From the NCBI RefSeq assembly GCF_001651035.1, contig NZ_LXRG01000098.1, positions 55,508 to 119,507 of the forward strand: a stretch of DNA of 64,000 nucleotides, written 5' to 3'. The notes beneath the pieces were generated by a model. The model was not told where the DNA came from and ran no database searches. It saw only the letters and a program-made list of their open reading frames with translations. Positions 1 to 8,792 of the stretch are shown in pieces. Every line of letters starts with the position of its first letter. The first letter of the stretch is position 1. The position numbers were made by a program, and so were the translations under genes. The stretch comes from Halomonas sp. ALS9 (GTDB lineage Bacteria > Pseudomonadota > Gammaproteobacteria > Pseudomonadales > Halomonadaceae).

Positions 1-361
1 TTAACCAGCCGCTGCGGGCAGGGCGGTAGCGTAGCTGTAAGCGTAACTCGCTGATGCCACGGGTGGGTTCGGGCCAGCGCGGCGGGGTATCGCGCAGCGC
101 GGCCATTCCGGGGTCGTAAGGAAAACGCGGCACGCCTAAGTCGGGCTGGTTAAGCCGCTGGGCACCGAGAAGGCGGCCCTCCCGGGCAGCGGGCAGCAAG
201 TCGAGCCGCGCCTCAACGCCAGCGTGACGCAATTGATTGACCAGAGAGGTCAAAAAAGCGGTTTTGCCTGCTTGGGAGAGGCCCGTTACCGCTAAGCGCA
301 ACTGGCGATCCCTTCCGCGCTCCAACAAATTGCTCAGTTCGCGACTTAACGGCTGGCGCAT
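1..361 (-). CDS. ycjX: YcjX-family P-loop protein, N-terminal part (runs off left edge)
   Basis: About 120 codons are visible on the minus strand, from an ATG at 359-361, with no stop before the window edge. The start of the protein carries a P-loop, VTGLSQAGKT, with the lysine at residue 33, followed by FLTSLVNQLR. This is the typical opening of the YcjX/DUF463 family of predicted GTPase- or ATPase-like proteins, usually about 460-480 residues long. In enterobacteria ycjX lies with ycjF and tyrR in a stress-linked cluster. The biochemical role is not established. The small membrane-protein gene just upstream on the same strand (34 bases away) may be co-transcribed. Family assignment is from the P-loop context only, because the rest lies outside. 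Confidence 0.8.
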   Translation of the reverse strand, partial: MRQPLSRELSNLLERGRDRQLRLAVTGLSQAGKTAFLTSLVNQLRHAGVEARLDLLPAAREGRLLGAQRLNQPDLGVPRFPYDPGMAALRDTPPRWPEPTRGISELRLQLRYRPARSGWL

Positions 362-394
362 CCTTTCAATCCCTTTGTGGCTCTTGCCTAGTCT

Positions 395-586
395 TTATTG
401 GCTAAACATTAATACCAATTGCGAAAGCATCGGCAGGGTGGCAATTAAAAAACCAACCCCCGCCAGGGTGTAGCCGGGCCAGCGCCGAGTCATCTTCTGC
501 GCCAGGGTCAGGCCAGCCAAACACACCACCATACCGATTAAATTAAACGCCAGGGTGGCGGCTTCTAGCCATTGTTGCGGATCCAT
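395..586 (-). CDS. small two-helix membrane protein, unknown function
   Basis: A 63-residue protein with a good ribosome-binding site (GGGAGA, about five bases before the ATG). It has two hydrophobic stretches, roughly residues 10-30 and 39-60, separated by a basic turn (QKMTRRWPG), so it is probably a helical hairpin in the inner membrane. It reads toward ycjX on the same strand with a 33-base gap and could share its transcript. I do not recognise the family. It is real rather than a shadow because the gap has no competing frame and the hydrophobic pattern is clean. Confidence 0.6.
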   Translation of the reverse strand: MDPQQWLEAATLAFNLIGMVVCLAGLTLAQKMTRRWPGYTLAGVGFLIATLPMLSQLVLMFSQ

Positions 587-649
587 CGGGTCTCCCTAGC
601 TCATCAAACGTAATGAGTGCATGGTAACAAAGCGTTAATGAACCGAAGA

Positions 650-1519
650 TTAACCGCGGCTGAGGGTGGTACCTAACAGGTGCTGAGCGCCGGGTACCAG
701 CCAGACCGGGTCTAGGCGCGTATTGGCCGCTTCAACGCAAATAAACTGACGCGCTACCTCGGCAGGTGTGTCGCTGGGCAGGTCGTTATTGGGGTGCCAC
801 ACCACCGTGGAGTCGCTCGACTGCTTACCGATGCGCAGGGTACGCTCGCCATCGTTGAGCAGCACCGCTTCATTGGTGTGGTAAATGCGGTCAACGGCGC
901 CCTGAACGGCCAGCGTGCCTTGCTGTTCGCTTTCTGCAAAGTCGCGTAGTTTGTCGAGATAGCGGGCGCCGGAAAGCCCTTTCAGGCGGCACTGATGGGT
1001 GTCAGCAACGGCTAAATAGGTGTGCAGCGCACCGCTGGTTTTGATCGGCGTTTCGCCGATGTTTTCGCTAATCAGCTCAACGTTTAAGCGCTGAGCGTTG
1101 GCTTGTACCACTAGGCGCGCGGTGAGCAGCGTATGCAGAGGCTGCGCTGGAGAAAGGTGGAGCTCAATTCCCTCGGCGTGCTCATCAACGGCATCCAAAC
1201 GCCAGTCGGCGTGGCGGGCAAGGCCATGGAAAGGGCCGTCGTGGTTGGGGCTCTCGTCGGCAAAGCGCTCGTCGGCGAACCACGGCCAGCAGAGTGGTAT
1301 ACCACCCCGGATAGCGCCAGGCAGCGCCTGGGGCGTCGGGGTCAGCCATAACCAGTCGGTGTCACCGACAGGGCAGAAGTGCAGCACTTGAGCGCCCTGG
1401 AGGCTAATCACCAGCTCGCCCCACGGCATATTGAAAAGCACTACGTCGCGGCCTTCCCACTGAGCCGTTTGCTGTCCTTGAGTGCTTTTAATCAGTTGGT
1501 TTAGCGAGCTGGGGATCAT
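650..1519 (-). CDS. D-hexose-6-phosphate mutarotase (YeaD-like, aldose 1-epimerase fold)
   Basis: A 289-residue cytosolic enzyme expected to interconvert the alpha and beta anomers of glucose-6-phosphate and similar sugar phosphates. The sequence shows the family hallmarks: a GGIPLCWPWF stretch near residue 95, FHGLARHADW about 25 residues later, a central LHTYLAVAD segment, and an acidic C-terminal catalytic region ending FICVEAANT. The reading frame extends 20 codons further upstream, but the ATG at 1519 is preceded by AAAGGAAAA and begins MIPSSLNQL, so that start is preferred. It stands alone, divergent from the GlsB-like gene. It is probably constitutive carbohydrate housekeeping. Confidence 0.82.
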   Translation of the reverse strand: MIPSSLNQLIKSTQGQQTAQWEGRDVVLFNMPWGELVISLQGAQVLHFCPVGDTDWLWLTPTPQALPGAIRGGIPLCWPWFADERFADESPNHDGPFHGLARHADWRLDAVDEHAEGIELHLSPAQPLHTLLTARLVVQANAQRLNVELISENIGETPIKTSGALHTYLAVADTHQCRLKGLSGARYLDKLRDFAESEQQGTLAVQGAVDRIYHTNEAVLLNDGERTLRIGKQSSDSTVVWHPNNDLPSDTPAEVARQFICVEAANTRLDPVWLVPGAQHLLGTTLSRG

Positions 1520-1668
1520 GAATTTTCCTTTAAGAGTAACCAAGCATCGATACCTAGGGGCACCGAAAAGTAACGCCATGTGCTATGGTAGAACAAGCGT
1601 GACTGGTAGGTAAAACGCCTATCAACATACGTAGCTAAAACCCGTCATTGAAATAGTAAGGAGACTAT

Positions 1669-1911
1669 ATGGGCTTTATTGCATGGTTAATCATTGGTGG
1701 TTTGGCTGGTTGGATTGCTGGCAACATCATGCGTGGCGGCGGTTTCGGCGTCCTGGGTAATATCGGCGTCGGTATTGTGGGGGCGCTTGTCGGTGGGTTT
1801 TTGTTCAGCCTTTTAGGCCTCTCTGCGGGAGGTTTCATCGGATCGCTGGTGACCGCGACCGTGGGGGCAGTAGTGCTCCTTTGGGTGATAAGCAAAGTAA
1901 AACAATCTTAG
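1669..1911 (+). CDS. GlsB/YeaQ/YmgE family membrane protein
   Basis: An 80-residue, glycine-rich integral membrane protein with three hydrophobic segments. It begins MGFIAWLIIGGLAGWIAG and continues with the IMRGGGFGVLGNIGVGIVGALVGG signature of the transglycosylase-associated (YeaQ/YmgE) family. Members are often stress- or stationary-phase induced, and no enzymatic role is proven. The start follows AAGGAG at good spacing. A strong terminator lies 21 bases beyond the stop, so this is a one-gene unit. Confidence 0.85.
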   Translation: MGFIAWLIIGGLAGWIAGNIMRGGGFGVLGNIGVGIVGALVGGFLFSLLGLSAGGFIGSLVTATVGAVVLLWVISKVKQS

Positions 1912-1932
1912 CGATTGAGTAGCTAACCGCAT

Positions 1933-1968
1933 GACACCGCCCGGCCTTGTGCCGGGCGGTGTCGTTTT
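1933..1968 (+). terminator. rho-independent terminator after the GlsB-like gene
   Basis: A perfect 13-bp stem (left arm 1933-1945, right arm 1951-1963) with a five-base loop, followed by GTTTT. It ends the GlsB-like transcript and separates it from the DUF1266 gene. Confidence 0.88.
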
Positions 1969-2075
1969 ATGCCTGCCTCTGCCCAGGGCTATCGGTGTTA
2001 GCGCCACTTTCCGTTACACTAGGCAGCTTTACTCCGGCTTTTTGCTGGTGACATTGTGCTTTTTCGAGGTGCCTC

Positions 2076-4541
2076 TTGATCGACGCGTTAAATGCCTGGT
2101 GGGCCCAACAGCTGGTGCTGTGTGATTGGGCGTTTACTCCTCATCCGTTGGCGGTCGATGCAGGCGCGGCGGAACAGCGGCTGCTGGAACTGGGCATTAC
2201 CAGCCGGGGCGAGCTGGCCGAGCAGTTGTTCCATGGCCTGGGTGCGCCCGCAGGCAGTGCCGACCGTTTGCTAGGTGCTCTAGAGTGGGCCGCGCTGGCG
2301 GGGGCGGCGGGCTGGTTAGAGGCTGATCAAGCCCGCCATTGGGCGCATCATCTAACCCGTCGCATCACCAGCGATTACAGCGATCTACGCGCCTGGCTAG
2401 CGGATCTACGCCGTGCGTTAGGCGCACGGGGTTGGGAAGTGGGGGCCAACGACCGTTTTATCGACGCCTGTCAGGCGCTGGCCAAGCTTGAAACCGATGG
2501 CGAGGGTATTACCTGGGAGGCTCTCGAAAATGCCCTGGCTAAGCTGCCGGCTCCCGCCCCGCTATGGCCCCAACAGCCTGAAGCGCAGAGCTGGCGACTA
2601 TGCGCGCTTTTTCGGCCGATTATTGTCTATCCCGCTAGTCAAACCGATTGGCCCGAGGCTACCGAGTGGCTTGCTCATGTGTGGGATGTCCATGACCGTG
2701 ACGCGCTTATTGGCGTGATGCTATGGCTAGGCGCTCAAGGCGAGCGCCAGCGCTGGGATATCGAAGCCCGTGAGCTATTAAGTATGGACAATGCCCAGCG
2801 CATGGAGTGGCAGCGTAGTGTGGTAGAAGAGTCGCCCTATGCGCCGGTGCTGAATAAATTCGTCACCCAAGGCGAGCCCCTGGAGTGGGCGGCCTGGGAT
2901 TGGCTGCGGATTGTTGAACTCGCCTGGGCCGGCGCCTGCTCTGGCTTGCTTAGCCAGGAAGAGGCTGATGACTTAGCGGGGCATGCCGCCGATTTGATCA
3001 GTCGCCGCTACCACGATTGGTACGCCGTCCTTAACGCCTACGGGCGCGGGCAGAGTCTTTTTGACGGTATTGATCGGCGGGGGAAAACACCCAGCGAGCG
3101 GCATCGGTTACTGCTGCACAGCGGCCATAGCCCTTGGAAGCGCTCGCCGCGGGAGCTGTTAGACGAGCCCGCGCTCAAAGCGTCTCAAACGCGCATTCGT
3201 CAATGGCGCAACACCCCCCATCACTGGCTGTTGGCGCTGGCCAGCGTGCGTGAGCCGGATGCCATGCTGCGCCAGATAGACCCCTCCGCGGCGCTACCGG
3301 AAGAGCAGCGTGCCGACGCGGCGCTGTATTTGCAGGAGTCACTTGGCCTACATGCCGATGAAGGCGCTCATGCAATGGCGCGCTACTGGCTGCCCGCCCA
3401 GGCGCACCACCTTAATCAGCTGGCAGCTGACGCTGTGCACGGTGTTTTGCCCCCTTCGCAAAGCTGGTTTGGTCAGCCGACCCCGGAAGAGCTTAAACAG
3501 CGCAATGCGGTTAAAGGGGTCAGTCGCCATGCGGCGACTATCCATATGGCCGAAAAATTCGCCTTTTATCTGCATATGTCCCTCGACAGCGGTTTATTCG
3601 ATCGCGCGCCGTTAATGGCGCATGCCAGCGCATTGCGAAGCTGCCTGTGCCGTTTTTACCCCAATGCCAAGCGGCTGTTAGACGCTTGGTTCGCTTGGGA
3701 GAGCTGTCTGCCCGAACCTGAACACGCCTCGCTGGTGAATGAAATTATTTGGCATATTGAAGATCCGGGCAGCCTGTTTCACTGGCTGGATTGGCGTCAC
3801 GATGCCTGGTGCGAGCCGGGCAGTCGCCCTACGTTGAGCCACTTTACTGCCATGTCATTGGTGGGACCGTTAAATAGTGCGGTGTGGAGTGAGCCCCAGC
3901 CCGAGAGCGCCCGCGAGTGCGCCGAGATTCGCGAGTGGGTGGAGAGCCACTACCACTTGAGCAATGCTGGCGATATGCAGGATTTTTTGAGTTACATGCT
4001 CGAATCGGGGGATCGCCAGGAATATCAGATTAACTATGCGCCCTATACGCTCAACACTGAGCGCTTAAGCGCTGAGATCGCCATTCTTGAATCCGGCGAC
4101 TGTGCTGAAGATGAGCGCCACCATCTGCTTCGCTTACGCCGTGTGCGTGACAACGAAGACGGCTGTAATGAGGTGGATATGGCGGCCTGGGATATTGCCC
4201 AACTGGTCGATCTGGCCATTGCCGCCCGGCAGCTTGGCTGGCTGGATAGCGCGGCCTTTGCCAAGGTATTGGATCGTGCTTACCAATTGGCGGCGGATCA
4301 TTATGCCGGGTGGCAGGAGTATGCTATGGGAATGTACGCTGGCTTTTCTTTTTTTATGGGCGAAACTCCGGAGCGGGAAAGCTTTTTAGCCGGTTTCCGT
4401 CAGGCGCTGGTGGCTTGGGTATGCGGTGCGCCGGTATTGGCTGGCCCATGGGTAAGTTTGGATTTTCCGGGCAATAAACCACGCCATTTTGCGCCACTGC
4501 ATATTGATACTCTGCCCGGCGATCAGCGCACGTTACATTGA
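2076..4541 (+). CDS. large DUF1266-domain protein with three related modules
   Basis: An 821-residue soluble protein. The DUF1266 signature (W-D-x-x-x-x-V-x-L-A, then a GWL/GLL turn, a helix, then W) is clear near residues 705-760 (WDIAQLVDLAIAARQLGWLD). Related copies are visible near 274-330 (WDWLRIVELAWAGACSGLLS) and, weaker, near 70-120 (LEWAALAGAAGWLEADQA). Enterobacterial relatives YbeR and YbeU are only about 235 residues. The function is unknown. Start: TTG at 2076, chosen because GAGGTG lies about five bases upstream and no in-frame ATG gives the N-terminal module. Preceded by a terminator, so it probably has its own promoter. Not seen: membrane segments, signal peptide, or catalytic motifs I can name. 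Confidence 0.78.
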   Translation: MIDALNAWWAQQLVLCDWAFTPHPLAVDAGAAEQRLLELGITSRGELAEQLFHGLGAPAGSADRLLGALEWAALAGAAGWLEADQARHWAHHLTRRITSDYSDLRAWLADLRRALGARGWEVGANDRFIDACQALAKLETDGEGITWEALENALAKLPAPAPLWPQQPEAQSWRLCALFRPIIVYPASQTDWPEATEWLAHVWDVHDRDALIGVMLWLGAQGERQRWDIEARELLSMDNAQRMEWQRSVVEESPYAPVLNKFVTQGEPLEWAAWDWLRIVELAWAGACSGLLSQEEADDLAGHAADLISRRYHDWYAVLNAYGRGQSLFDGIDRRGKTPSERHRLLLHSGHSPWKRSPRELLDEPALKASQTRIRQWRNTPHHWLLALASVREPDAMLRQIDPSAALPEEQRADAALYLQESLGLHADEGAHAMARYWLPAQAHHLNQLAADAVHGVLPPSQSWFGQPTPEELKQRNAVKGVSRHAATIHMAEKFAFYLHMSLDSGLFDRAPLMAHASALRSCLCRFYPNAKRLLDAWFAWESCLPEPEHASLVNEIIWHIEDPGSLFHWLDWRHDAWCEPGSRPTLSHFTAMSLVGPLNSAVWSEPQPESARECAEIREWVESHYHLSNAGDMQDFLSYMLESGDRQEYQINYAPYTLNTERLSAEIAILESGDCAEDERHHLLRLRRVRDNEDGCNEVDMAAWDIAQLVDLAIAARQLGWLDSAAFAKVLDRAYQLAADHYAGWQEYAMGMYAGFSFFMGETPERESFLAGFRQALVAWVCGAPVLAGPWVSLDFPGNKPRHFAPLHIDTLPGDQRTLH

Positions 4542-4635
4542 TGCTCGCCAAACATATGATAACTAGCTTATAGTCGTGCATAGAAAAATGAGTTTTTTCA
4601 TACCATCCTCTTATTAATGTCACGAGGTTAATCGC

Positions 4636-5268
4636 ATGGTTGCGTTCCCACGCCCCGCTGTGACCGCTGTCCGTGTTGTAAGTGTTTGTTTTATAGTTAC
4701 ATTGGTTGCTGGCTGTGCAGGTTCTGCGCGACAGAGCAATATGCAGGCCCCCGAGAATTACTTCTCGATGACGTTACCGGGAATGGGGGCGAACCCGCAA
4801 ATGTCTCCGGTTGATCCTATCGATGCGCATCTGCGCAGTTTGCAAGTACCGCCGCCAACAGTGATTCGCGAGGCGCTGTTGGCTCAACATCAGCGCTGGG
4901 CAGGAACGCCTTACCGAATTGGTGGCACCTCAGAGAGAGGCATCGACTGTTCGGCCCTGGTTCGCAATGTTTACCGTGACACCTTTAATTTAGAGCTTCC
5001 GCGCTCCACCCGTGGCCAAGTACACGAGGGACGCTCGATCGACCGCCAAGAGCTGCAGGCGGGCGATCTGGTGTTCTTCCGCCCGCCGGGTCGCTATAAC
5101 CATGTGGGGATCTATGTGGGCGATGGTTATTTTCTCCACGCCTCGACCTCAAAAGGGGTGATTATTTCCAGCCTGGATAATAGTTACTGGCAGCGCTACT
5201 ACTGGCAGTCACGTCGCGCGCTGGAGCCAACGCATCTGGCCCAGCTGGGTGGCAACGTTTTCCAGTAG
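4636..5268 (+). CDS. NlpC/P60 lipoprotein, predicted murein endopeptidase
   Basis: A 210-residue lipoprotein. A hydrophobic signal ends in the lipobox LVAGC with the acylated cysteine at residue 27. An unstructured linker follows, then an NlpC/P60 domain from about residue 80. The catalytic cysteine is Cys105 in GIDCSALV and the histidines are His156 (NHVGIYVG) and His168 (FLHAS), the expected Cys-His-His set. Relatives such as MepS (Spr) and NlpC cut D-Ala/meso-DAP cross-links or stem peptides in peptidoglycan. The residue after the lipid cysteine is Ala rather than Asp, so outer-membrane sorting is expected. It lies 27 bases before the MFS gene, possibly in the same transcript. Confidence 0.88.
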   Translation: MVAFPRPAVTAVRVVSVCFIVTLVAGCAGSARQSNMQAPENYFSMTLPGMGANPQMSPVDPIDAHLRSLQVPPPTVIREALLAQHQRWAGTPYRIGGTSERGIDCSALVRNVYRDTFNLELPRSTRGQVHEGRSIDRQELQAGDLVFFRPPGRYNHVGIYVGDGYFLHASTSKGVIISSLDNSYWQRYYWQSRRALEPTHLAQLGGNVFQ

Positions 5269-5295
5269 CCGGACGTTTCTTACTCTAGGAATGGC

Positions 5296-6486
5296 ATGAT
5301 TGAAGCCAAAACGCGCGCCTGGTGGCGCGCCACCTTGGCGCTTTGCCTTGGCTCATTTCTTGTTTTTATCAATTTATACGCACCGCAGCCGCTGCTGCCA
5401 GGGTTAAAGGAGACCTATCAGGTCTCTACCTTAGGCGTCAGTCTGCTGATGTCAGCGTCGACTCTCTCCTTAGCTATTGCGCTGTTGGTCTTCGGTCCCC
5501 TTTCGGATGCTATTGGCCGCGAAGGTATCATGCGTATCACACTGCTGTTAGCAGGCGGCTGTTCGATTGCCTTGGCCTTTGCCCCCACCTTTGAAAGCTT
5601 GCTGCTGCTACGCCTGGTGCAGGGCTTTGTGCTGGGCGGTCTGCCAGCAGTGGCGATCGCTTGGATGGGCGATGAGTTTGACAAGCCTGCGCTGTTAAGC
5701 GCCGTAGGGCTCTATATTGGCGCCAATTCCCTCGGTGGCATTAGCGGACGTATTGTCGGCGGTAGCGCCGCTGAAATAGGCGGCCCCACCGCGGCATTCC
5801 TAGCAGTAGGCCTTATGACGCTTGTCGGCTGTGTGCTATTTTGGCGCCTGTTGCCCAACAGCCGTGCCTTTATTCCCCAGCGCTTCGAGCTGCGCAAAGC
5901 AGTAAGCGATTTAGTCACTCATTTACGCAACCCGGTGCTGCTCGCCGCTTACTGCTTAGGGGGTATCAACTTCCTGATTTTTATTAATCAATACAGCTAT
6001 ATCACCTTTCGGTTGGCGGCAGCGCCGTATCAATTAGCCGCCAGCGGTCTGGGGCTGATTTTTTTGACCTATCTCGGCGGTACCTTCGGTTCGATGATTT
6101 CTGGGCGGCTGGCTGGGCGGTTTTCTCCCGCAGCATGCATGATGGTGGGGGTAGTGACGTTAATGCTGGGCACGGCGATTACGTTAGCGGACTCGCTGGT
6201 GCTGATTATCATCGGCTTAACCGTCAATGCCTTTGGCTTTTTCCTGGCCCATTCGTTGGCCTCCAGCTGGGTAGGCCGTTATGCCCAGGGCGCCCGGGGC
6301 AGCGCCTCGGCGCTTTACTTAGTATTTTACTATGTGGGGGCCAGTTTGGGCGGCTTCTGGCTTGAACCTTTCTGGCAATGGGCCGGTTGGTTGGGCGTCA
6401 CCATAGGCTCGTGGCTGCTGCTAAGTATCACGCTGATGATTGCTTTAGGCCTATGGCGTTTTGAACGTCGCCAAACTATTAGCTAG
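5296..6486 (+). CDS. MFS transporter, YnfM-like (12 helices)
   Basis: A 396-residue inner-membrane protein. It opens with a short cytoplasmic arm (ARAWWRATLALCLGSF) and shows the MFS loop 2-3 motif as GPLSDAIGREGIMR, with a second half-copy (SGRLAGRFSP) after the central loop. The N-terminal run LYAPQPLLPGLKETYQVS resembles the YnfM/arabinose-efflux type of proton-driven exporters. The substrate cannot be read from sequence. Start supported by AGGA about seven bases upstream. Its stop overlaps the convergent nikE stop by a few bases, and there is no terminator between the two, so read-through antisense RNA in both directions is possible. Confidence 0.82.
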   Translation: MIEAKTRAWWRATLALCLGSFLVFINLYAPQPLLPGLKETYQVSTLGVSLLMSASTLSLAIALLVFGPLSDAIGREGIMRITLLLAGGCSIALAFAPTFESLLLLRLVQGFVLGGLPAVAIAWMGDEFDKPALLSAVGLYIGANSLGGISGRIVGGSAAEIGGPTAAFLAVGLMTLVGCVLFWRLLPNSRAFIPQRFELRKAVSDLVTHLRNPVLLAAYCLGGINFLIFINQYSYITFRLAAAPYQLAASGLGLIFLTYLGGTFGSMISGRLAGRFSPAACMMVGVVTLMLGTAITLADSLVLIIIGLTVNAFGFFLAHSLASSWVGRYAQGARGSASALYLVFYYVGASLGGFWLEPFWQWAGWLGVTIGSWLLLSITLMIALGLWRFERRQTIS

Positions 6487-7097
6487 ATGCTCGTCAATTG
6501 ACCATCGCTTAAGTGCAAGCGCTGTGGGCAAAGCCGTTCCAGCAGGGCGCTGTCGTGACTAATCACCAGCACGCCAAGCTGGCGCTGTTCCGCCTCTCGT
6601 TTTAACGCCTGCCAAAGCTCAAGCTGGGTAATCGGGTCGAGCATGGTGGAGATCTCATCAGCGACCAGAAAGCGCACCTCCGGGGCGAGTGCCCGCAACA
6701 CGCATACCCGCTGTAACTCTCCCCCCGATAGTGATTGTGGAAAGCGCGATAGCCAGCTTGGCTGCACGCCAAACGCTTGGCACTGGGCGTCGGAAGGTGT
6801 CCAGGCTTCCCGCAGTATTTTGCCTACCCGCCAGCGTGGGTTGACCGCCAGCTCCGGCGATTGTGGCAGCCACTGCACGGGCTGCACGCCGCTTTTCGGT
6901 AGCGCCGCGCCATCCAGCGTGACAGCGCCCGTTTGAGGCGCTAAATAGCCCGCTAGCAGTTTGCCCAGCGTTGATTTACCTGCCCCAGAGTCGCCGCTTA
7001 GCCCTAGCCATTGACCCGCGTTCAGCGTCAGTGAAAGAGCCCGCAGCAATGGCGCGCTGTTAGCAAACTGAAAACGAAGTTGGTGCGCTTTAAGCAA
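6483..7097 (-). CDS. nikE: nickel-type ABC transporter ATPase (NikE-like)
   Basis: A 204-residue ABC ATPase. Walker A is LSGDSGAGKSTLG, the signature is LSGGELQRV, and Walker B is RFLVADE. It is short because it lacks the C-terminal oligopeptide-binding extension, as NikE proteins often do. The frame is open further upstream, but a TTG at 7095-7097 is preceded at six bases by AGGAGG and overlaps the nikD stop by eight bases, giving a translationally coupled start. It is the last gene of the nik operon. The paired ATPases energise import through NikB/NikC. Substrate assignment comes from the operon's NikR operator, not from this protein. Confidence 0.75.
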   Translation of the reverse strand: MLKAHQLRFQFANSAPLLRALSLTLNAGQWLGLSGDSGAGKSTLGKLLAGYLAPQTGAVTLDGAALPKSGVQPVQWLPQSPELAVNPRWRVGKILREAWTPSDAQCQAFGVQPSWLSRFPQSLSGGELQRVCVLRALAPEVRFLVADEISTMLDPITQLELWQALKREAEQRQLGVLVISHDSALLERLCPQRLHLSDGQLTSI

Positions 7098-7923
7098 CGT
7101 TTGCCTCCTGTTGCAGCTGTGGCGTCCGGCTTGTCTCGCTGGTCGAAAAGTGATTATCCGGTAGCGCCTGCCACAATGCCTTTGAATAATCATGGGTTAG
7201 CGAGTCGCCGGTGCCTTGAAAAGCATTGGCAGGCGCGGTTTCAACCCGCTTGCCGTTACGCATAATGGTGACGCGGTCAGCAATCGGTAGGGCGTGGCGC
7301 AGGTCGTGAGTGATTAACATCACCGTTTTGCCTTGGTCGGCCAGCCCGCGCAGAGCTGCTAACACACGCTGGCGCTGGTGTGGGTCAAGACCCACGCTGG
7401 GTTCGTCTGCAATCACCAGCTTGGCTTGGCTGACATGGGCCATGGCCGTCAACACACGGCGTGCCATCCCGCCGGAAAGCTCATGGGCATAGGCCTGCTG
7501 TGCACGGGCGTCTAGCTGATAGTGGTCGAGGGCTTGTTGGGAAGAGCGCCAAGCGTGGGCTGATGATTGGCCTGCGCGCTGGGCCGCCCAGGCCACCTGG
7601 CGTTGCGTACGCACCAGCGGGTCTAAGGCGCTTAGCGATTGGGGAATCAGCGCCAGCTCTCGGCCGCGAAGCTGGCGTTGGCGAATGTCATCGAGTGGTT
7701 TTCCTTGGTAGTAAAGCTGCCCATTCAAACGCGCGGGTGTCGGTAGTAAACCCATAATCGAATAGGCCAACAGACTTTTGCCGGCACCGGAGGCGCCCAC
7801 CACTGCATGTACCTCTCCAGGGGAAAGCGTTAGTGAAAATGCATCCAGGCAGGTGGCCCAGTCGCGCTTCCACCAGGAGGCATACAAAGGCAGCTGTAGC
7901 GATAATTGATCAATCGTTAACAC
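7090..7923 (-). CDS. nikD: nickel-type ABC transporter ATPase (NikD-like)
   Basis: A 277-residue ABC ATPase of the peptide/nickel importer class. Walker A is VVGASGAGKSLLA, the signature LSGGMARRV and Walker B KLVIADEPSVGLD. The preferred start is a GTG at 7921-7923, six bases after an AGGAGG. The in-frame ATG ten codons upstream would place that Shine-Dalgarno inside the coding region. It follows nikC after about 50 bases and overlaps nikE. It forms a heterodimer with NikE on the cytoplasmic face of the permease. Confidence 0.77.
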   Translation of the reverse strand: MLTIDQLSLQLPLYASWWKRDWATCLDAFSLTLSPGEVHAVVGASGAGKSLLAYSIMGLLPTPARLNGQLYYQGKPLDDIRQRQLRGRELALIPQSLSALDPLVRTQRQVAWAAQRAGQSSAHAWRSSQQALDHYQLDARAQQAYAHELSGGMARRVLTAMAHVSQAKLVIADEPSVGLDPHQRQRVLAALRGLADQGKTVMLITHDLRHALPIADRVTIMRNGKRVETAPANAFQGTGDSLTHDYSKALWQALPDNHFSTSETSRTPQLQQEANVA

Positions 7924-7973
7924 GGTAGGCCTCCTATCCATAGTTTTTACAGCTAGCGGTTTTCTGAAAAGTG

Positions 7974-8792
7974 CTAAAGCGCACTGCGCAAGCGGCTGGA
8001 AAGGCGCTCGAAACCCAGCACCATCAGTAACAGCCCCAAGCCGGGAAATACCCCCAGCCACCAGTAGCCACCGCTTAGGTAACGCATGGCGTCGGCCAGC
8101 AGCACGCCAATAGCGGGCTGGCTGGGGCTTAGGCCAAAGCCCAAAAAGGTCAAGGCGGCTTCGTGGAGAATCGCATGGGGAAATAACAGTAGCGCGCCGA
8201 CCAAACAGTGAGGAAGCAAATGGGGGAGCAGGTGGCCATGGAGCACAAACCAGCGCGATTTACCCAGCGCACGAGAAATGCGCACATAAGGCGCTTGACG
8301 CAGTTGCAACAGCTCGGCGCGCAGCACCCGGGCCAAACTCGGCCAGTGGGTGACAGCCACGGCAATAATCACTGCTTGGGTGCCGCCGCCCAGGGCAAAG
8401 GCGATTAGCATCAATAAAATCAGGTGGGGCACGCTGAGCAACGTATCAATCAGCAGGCTTACCAACGCATCCAGACGCGCTGACAGCGTGGCCAGCGTTG
8501 CCAGGCTCAATGCAATCAGCGTGCTTAGTAGCGCCGCCAAGCAGCCCACCCAAAAGCTTAACGCCAGCCCTGCCAACGTGCGCGCCCACAGTTCCCGGCC
8601 TAGTGCATCGGTACCCAGCCAGTGGTCAACGCTCGGCGGGGCCAGCCGAGCGTCAAACTGCATCTGCTGGGCTGCATCACCTAATAGCCACTGGCTAGCG
8701 ATCAGCCCCGCGACCAACAGAACGGCGACGCCCAGGCTGAAGGCGGCACGCAGGCGCGGTTGAGTATTCCGGTTTGTTAGGGTGAGTCTCAT
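7974..8792 (-). CDS. nikC: nickel-type ABC transporter permease (NikC-like)
   Basis: A 272-residue permease of the DppC/NikC class. It has one helix near the N-terminus (about residues 17-35), a periplasmic stretch including DHWLGTDALGRELWART (the typical DppC/NikC entry motif), then further helices. The EAA loop is around SRALGKSRWFVLHGHLLPHLLP. The ATG overlaps the nikB stop as ATGA, so the two permease subunits are translationally coupled. Substrate inferred from the NikR-controlled operon. Confidence 0.77.
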   Translation of the reverse strand: MRLTLTNRNTQPRLRAAFSLGVAVLLVAGLIASQWLLGDAAQQMQFDARLAPPSVDHWLGTDALGRELWARTLAGLALSFWVGCLAALLSTLIALSLATLATLSARLDALVSLLIDTLLSVPHLILLMLIAFALGGGTQAVIIAVAVTHWPSLARVLRAELLQLRQAPYVRISRALGKSRWFVLHGHLLPHLLPHCLVGALLLFPHAILHEAALTFLGFGLSPSQPAIGVLLADAMRYLSGGYWWLGVFPGLGLLLMVLGFERLSSRLRSAL

